NCBI GenBank assembly: GCA_949987705.1
Contig: OX465286.1
Coordinates: 3,077,445-3,141,444, forward strand
Length of the DNA: 64,000 nucleotides
DNA from: Thereva unica
Lineage: Eukaryota > Arthropoda > Insecta > Diptera > Therevidae
Direction of reading: 5' to 3'
The position numbers were made by a program, and so were the translations under genes. The notes under the pieces were generated by a model that was not told where the DNA came from, did no database searches, and saw nothing but the letters and a program-made list of their open reading frames with translations. Below, one piece after another: positions 60,020 to 64,000 of the stretch. How positions within the stretch are numbered: position 1 is the first letter of the stretch; each line of letters starts with the position of its first letter.

Positions 60020-63000
60020 CCCGCGCGTTCTCTTTTTCTTGTTTGATGAGCCTTAATCTCCTATGCACGATATTGATTGTGTCGTGATCGAGTACAGTAC
60101 TCTGATACTACGCAGATACAGCCTCTAGCACATCCCTGCTTAAGTCACTTAAGTCTCGGGCAACGCCTAAAAGAACACTTCCTTTGTTCCGTTCATCATC
60201 TTGGACAACATGCAAAGCATTATATCCAAGGGTTCTGTAGCCCACCCCAAAGTCCAGGGCAGCACTAAATATAAGATCGTGCTTTACTTTGCCTTGATCC
60301 CTATCAGTTCATCTCGCCGCATTTGGGCTGAGTCCGTGCGTTTGCCGCCGCTTCTGAAACTCATCACATTTTCTTTAGCCGAATAGATCGGCCTTTCCTC
60401 ATCAGCATATATCTCATTGTGGTGATGTCATTCGCCGATATGTTAATAAATGCAACAAACTTAGTTCAGTAGGCTCAATGCGGCTCTCTTTGATGACCAC
60501 TGTCGAGATTCCAGGGGACGACTTCACTTTTGCCCCACTCCCCCCTCCGTACATTTGGTAGCATCCTCGCTGACCCCATTACCAATAACAGATGCGTTCA
60601 CGTGCGATTTAAAATTGATCTTTCTGTCGTGTCATCGCTGACAGGTACTTAAACCACCTTTTGTGATCATGTCATGTGCTCTACTGCTATAATCATTACA
60701 CATTACAGACGTCCCCTTTCGCCTTGTGCTGATCAACATTACCACGATTATTTGTGCCGCGAGTGCTGGGCCCGTCATTATTTTCCCATTTGCATTTGGT
60801 CTCCATCGTGCACTATTATCAACTGGACAAAGCTCAAGGGCGAATCACTGCGGAACATTGCATTTGGCCATGGGAACTAAAACATTGCATTTGGCAATGG
60901 GAACTAACTAAGTGCATTAGCAGCACGGCGATGATCCTCACTAAGTACATTAAAGCACCGCATTCGATTGACGCCTCGATTTTTCTGCACCGGTGGTCAT
61001 TGCAAAGGACATGTCCTTTTCAATTTCGGCTCTAGAAATATTCGTACTGTTGATCTCGCTTTTCGCAACCGCCAGGGCTCCTCTTCTGTGTACTGCGGGG
61101 ACTAATCCATTATAGACTATTCTCGCGAAAAGCTCTCGACCTCCAAGCGGACACATGTCGGGGGGTTTTAGCTTATTTCCGGTTTTGGCCATCAAATCGT
61201 TTGTTTCGTGCTCCACCACTTGGCCCAGCTCATCTATCCTCCCCGCCTTTAAAAATGGGTGACATTCTACCTCAATATGTTATTTTAATTTGTTATCCGA
61301 GTGTGAGAGTCTTTCTGCAGATACGACCGTCAGCTTGGCACAACTCTCTCACGGTGATCGTTTAAATAATCATATTCAAGCATGATCGTCAAGCCTATTT
61401 GAAACCATCATCTACTTCGCTTCGATCAATCGAGGATCGTTTTATTGATCGAGGCTGAACGATTGTAGATAGCCGATTGGAAAATTTCCCGATGTGAATT
61501 AGCAAACGGTTGTTTTTAAATTGAGAATTGATAGACCATTAGACGAGACTAGAGTAGATGTCCGATCAGTAAATGACGAATCAGGAGATTTTAAATAAGT
61601 AAGAGGCACCAAGATCTGATTTAAATGATGGAGTTTCTACTTCCCAGTGGTGGTTTGGAGCTTCTACTCCACATTGTTAATAATCATAATCTTTTGCCGC
61701 GAAATATGCCATTTTTAATAGATGGGGTCGAATTTTCAAAAGAAATTTTACGCAATATCGAGTATCGAAACATTTATTGGGGTCTGTTAACACTTTACCT
61801 TTACCATCCACTACACAAAGAAACTCCTACAACTTATTTTTTAATTTCACTCGAAATTAAGGAGAAAAATTGTGTTCCTCAAGCAGTACTAATCAGTTCG
61901 TTGTCATTTAAAGTCGATATCTATTTTTTCCTTCAGCGTTGGAGGTTGAAAAGCTTCAAAACCTGCGCTAGACTCCTGTCTGCCAGGTATGTGAGTTTCA
62001 TATCCACTGTTACGATCTCAATCCACCCTACGAGACTGCCATTTGCTATTGACATTACTTGCTGGATTTTGGAAAATGACATTCCTGGGTGGTCCTTTCT
62101 CTATCCTTCCTCCTTTAGGACTTCTCCGACGATGACGTTAATCGTCTCACCCAGAATCTTCTAAATATATATCATCCCACATCAGCAATTCGATTACATG
62201 TTATCTCCCCGCCCAGCGACCTTTTTGGTCCTACGTTTTCGTTCGCTCGCGTAACCTCACATGTCAAAATCGCGTAAAGGACTTTCTCGTCTCTTTTCAT
62301 CAATTTAATTTTAAAGCTACCCTGAGTAGAAATTCATTGCTTACTTTGCAAATGCATGGGGCCACAGCCCATATTTCTGTAGGATGCAGTTTCTGCATAT
62401 TCTCCTTTAATCCTTCATGGGACACAGAGCCCTCCAGCGGACCCACTCCTCTATCATTGACTTGCAGGTGAACCATGAGCATATTTCTTCTGGTTCGACT
62501 GGGGTGTGCCCCTGCAACTATTTGGAGGAAAGCCTCCACGTTGAGCTGTCAGAAAAGATTTTAATATTGGCGCTCTTTTTTATACCTTTCTCAAAGTTGA
62601 GCCTAACGTGAGTTTCAATGGCGGCCTTCTGCGAGAAAAATTTCCCTTACATTTAATTCTCCGCGGCCTGTCAGGCGGATACCTGAAGTCAGACTGAGTA
62701 TTGCGTGGCCTTTATCGGGCCGCGACTGCCGATCAGGCCTACCGGCGGCCGGTACCTAAGTGAGTGGGGGTCTTTAGTGGAGAAACATGTTTTACTTAAT
62801 TTCACTCAATTTTCTACCAAATTTACACTGTTTCTTGAGGAAAAAAAATTACCCCGCCCTAAACGCCTCACGTAATTTATGGACGACCCCTAAACCAGTG
62901 GAGATGTTTTGGATCTCCAGGCAGAATAAGTTCGCCCCACTCATAACGATCCGGGACAATTGCCCTGAATTTCCTTTGGAACCGCAGTTCACCAACCATA

Positions 63001-63940
63001 TGGTCGGTCACGTGGCAAATGGAAATGTTTGGGATACCGAAAATACGAATTCCAAAATACATCTCTGCGGTATTACTATTCAGCAACTGGAACTCTGTAG
63101 CTGAATTCTGCAGTGATATCGCAGTGATGTATTTTGGAAATCCCCCTCCTTCATTTATGCCATAATTTGATTTTTGGAAAATTCAAAATCGAGCGACGAC
63201 CAAATTTTGCAGAATGGTAAAATCGGCCTGAATCGACGTTTCAAGGTTGTCGCCAAGTTATTTAATATGAATAAATTTGTTCTGGATTTGTAAATTGTCC
63301 ATGCAATATGGACGGCGCCAATTTTTAGTCGCATGTCAAAGGGTATGGATATATATGTGCATGAAATGTATCACAATGCGATGACTGAAATTGCTTCAAT
63401 AAGTTTAAATTTACCTTATGATCGCGGAAGAGACTTTTCATTTCAATTTCTAATTTATATATACCGACCTAGCCTAACCTACCCACTCTCCATACGTGTA
63501 TCAATCAACCCGATTCTGCTGCAACTCTTAACTCCGAATGCTCATACATATTCTATTCAACTTGGTATGGGAGAAGTGAAAGAAAATAAACTAAGCTTAG
63601 AATCAAGTTATTGTTTTTTGTGTGTTATAAAAAGAGCTTTTGGGAATTCCAAATAACTCAAACGAAAAACAAAAAATTCGTCGCTCAAAAAATCTTTTTA
63701 TTCTCCTCTCCCTCTCGGCATAAGCGCTACCAACTGAGTATAAAGATCGTCTGTTTTTCGATCGGAAATGATCGTCGTATTTGTAATACATTTGTGTGTG
63801 CGTTCAAGGCTATATAGTTCTTGAGTTTTCTCCCCTCCCCCCAATCCCCTCTATTTTGCTTAAAGTTTGGCGTAATTTTATTCTAAGCTCTTTTGTGTGT
63901 TCTGTCTAATTCATATTATTACGTTATAAATATTTACCAA
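60020..63940. other. No supportable gene
   Basis: The frame at 61,625-62,164 (179 codons) is the longest but has no recognisable domain. A word shared with the 4.3-kb fragment (tcctttaatccttcatggga) lies at 62,403-62,422. Small exons cannot be excluded. Confidence 0.4.
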
Positions 63941-63947
63941 AAAATAC

Positions 63948-64000
63948 AGGGTGTCCCGTGGCAGATTTTGAATTTGAAATTCGAATATTTTGTAAGACAC
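63948..64000. mobile_element. Possible start of a DNA element cut by the window end
   Basis: The phrase tacagggtgtcccgtggcag resembles the CAGGGTG-type ends of many insect DNA transposons and MITEs. The similar tacagggtgttc occurs at the left edge of the family 1 MITE (8481). The remainder is outside the window. Confidence 0.3.

Noticed and set aside
61625..62164. 179-codon frame
   Set aside because: No recognisable domain or promoter context. The minus strand also has broken open stretches, so the length may be chance or transposon residue.

Overview
The window looks like one stretch of a repeat-rich, AT-rich insect genome, most likely a fly (Diptera). The evidence is short GT-AG introns in a conserved housekeeping gene, AT-biased codons, a pogo-like MITE, jockey-like non-LTR retrotransposons, tRNA-derived SINEs and long (TA)n tracts. 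Nothing looks prokaryotic or viral. I cannot name the species. Only three protein-coding genes can be supported, all on the + strand and all in the left half.

Left part (1-13,800). The first 6 kb carries no recognisable gene. Around 6.0-7.4 kb lies what looks like a divergent promoter: a possible minus-strand untranslated exon (6024-6720) and a possible plus-strand 5' exon (about 7110 on). An inverted repeat spans the plus-strand part. A single-coding-exon gene at 9536-10567 is the insect relative of human C1orf198 (DUF4706 family). Degraded non-LTR pieces and MITEs surround it.

NPRL2 (14,559-16,472). Seven exons join in phase into a 493-residue NPRL2, the GATOR1 subunit that restrains TORC1 when amino acids are scarce. 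The Arg corresponding to the arginine finger is kept.

Satellite/foldback block (18,281-23,545). About 8.6 copies of a GC-rich 311-bp tandem monomer sit between two long AT-rich inverted arms. The right arm is split by a 1.19-kb insertion with its own short terminal repeats, and a third copy of the arm follows. Single diverged monomer pieces occur at 16.7 kb and 34.6 kb.

SH3-C1 gene (26,628 to at least 31,682). Three phase-compatible exons encode an N-terminal SH3 domain, a linker, and the first half of a C1 zinc finger cut by an exon boundary. This architecture best fits insect PI3-kinase regulatory-subunit-like (p85-like) proteins that contain C1 domains. The remaining exons were not found here. 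Its introns hold a 0.7-kb direct duplication, a SINE and a 38-bp-arm hairpin. If NPRL2 and this gene are what they appear to be, both act on growth/nutrient signalling (TORC1 and PI3K), but their proximity is probably chance.

Right half (32-64 kb). This is mainly transposon debris and low-complexity DNA. It includes a 5'-truncated jockey-like element with an open reverse-transcriptase frame (32,360-34,560), a 322-bp pogo-like MITE with TA target duplication, SINE heads, a very regular 101-bp hairpin, a (TA)65 tract, several pairs of diverged dispersed repeats, and a second non-LTR element that is frameshifted and has lost a catalytic Asp (58,370-60,015). I see no supportable host gene there.
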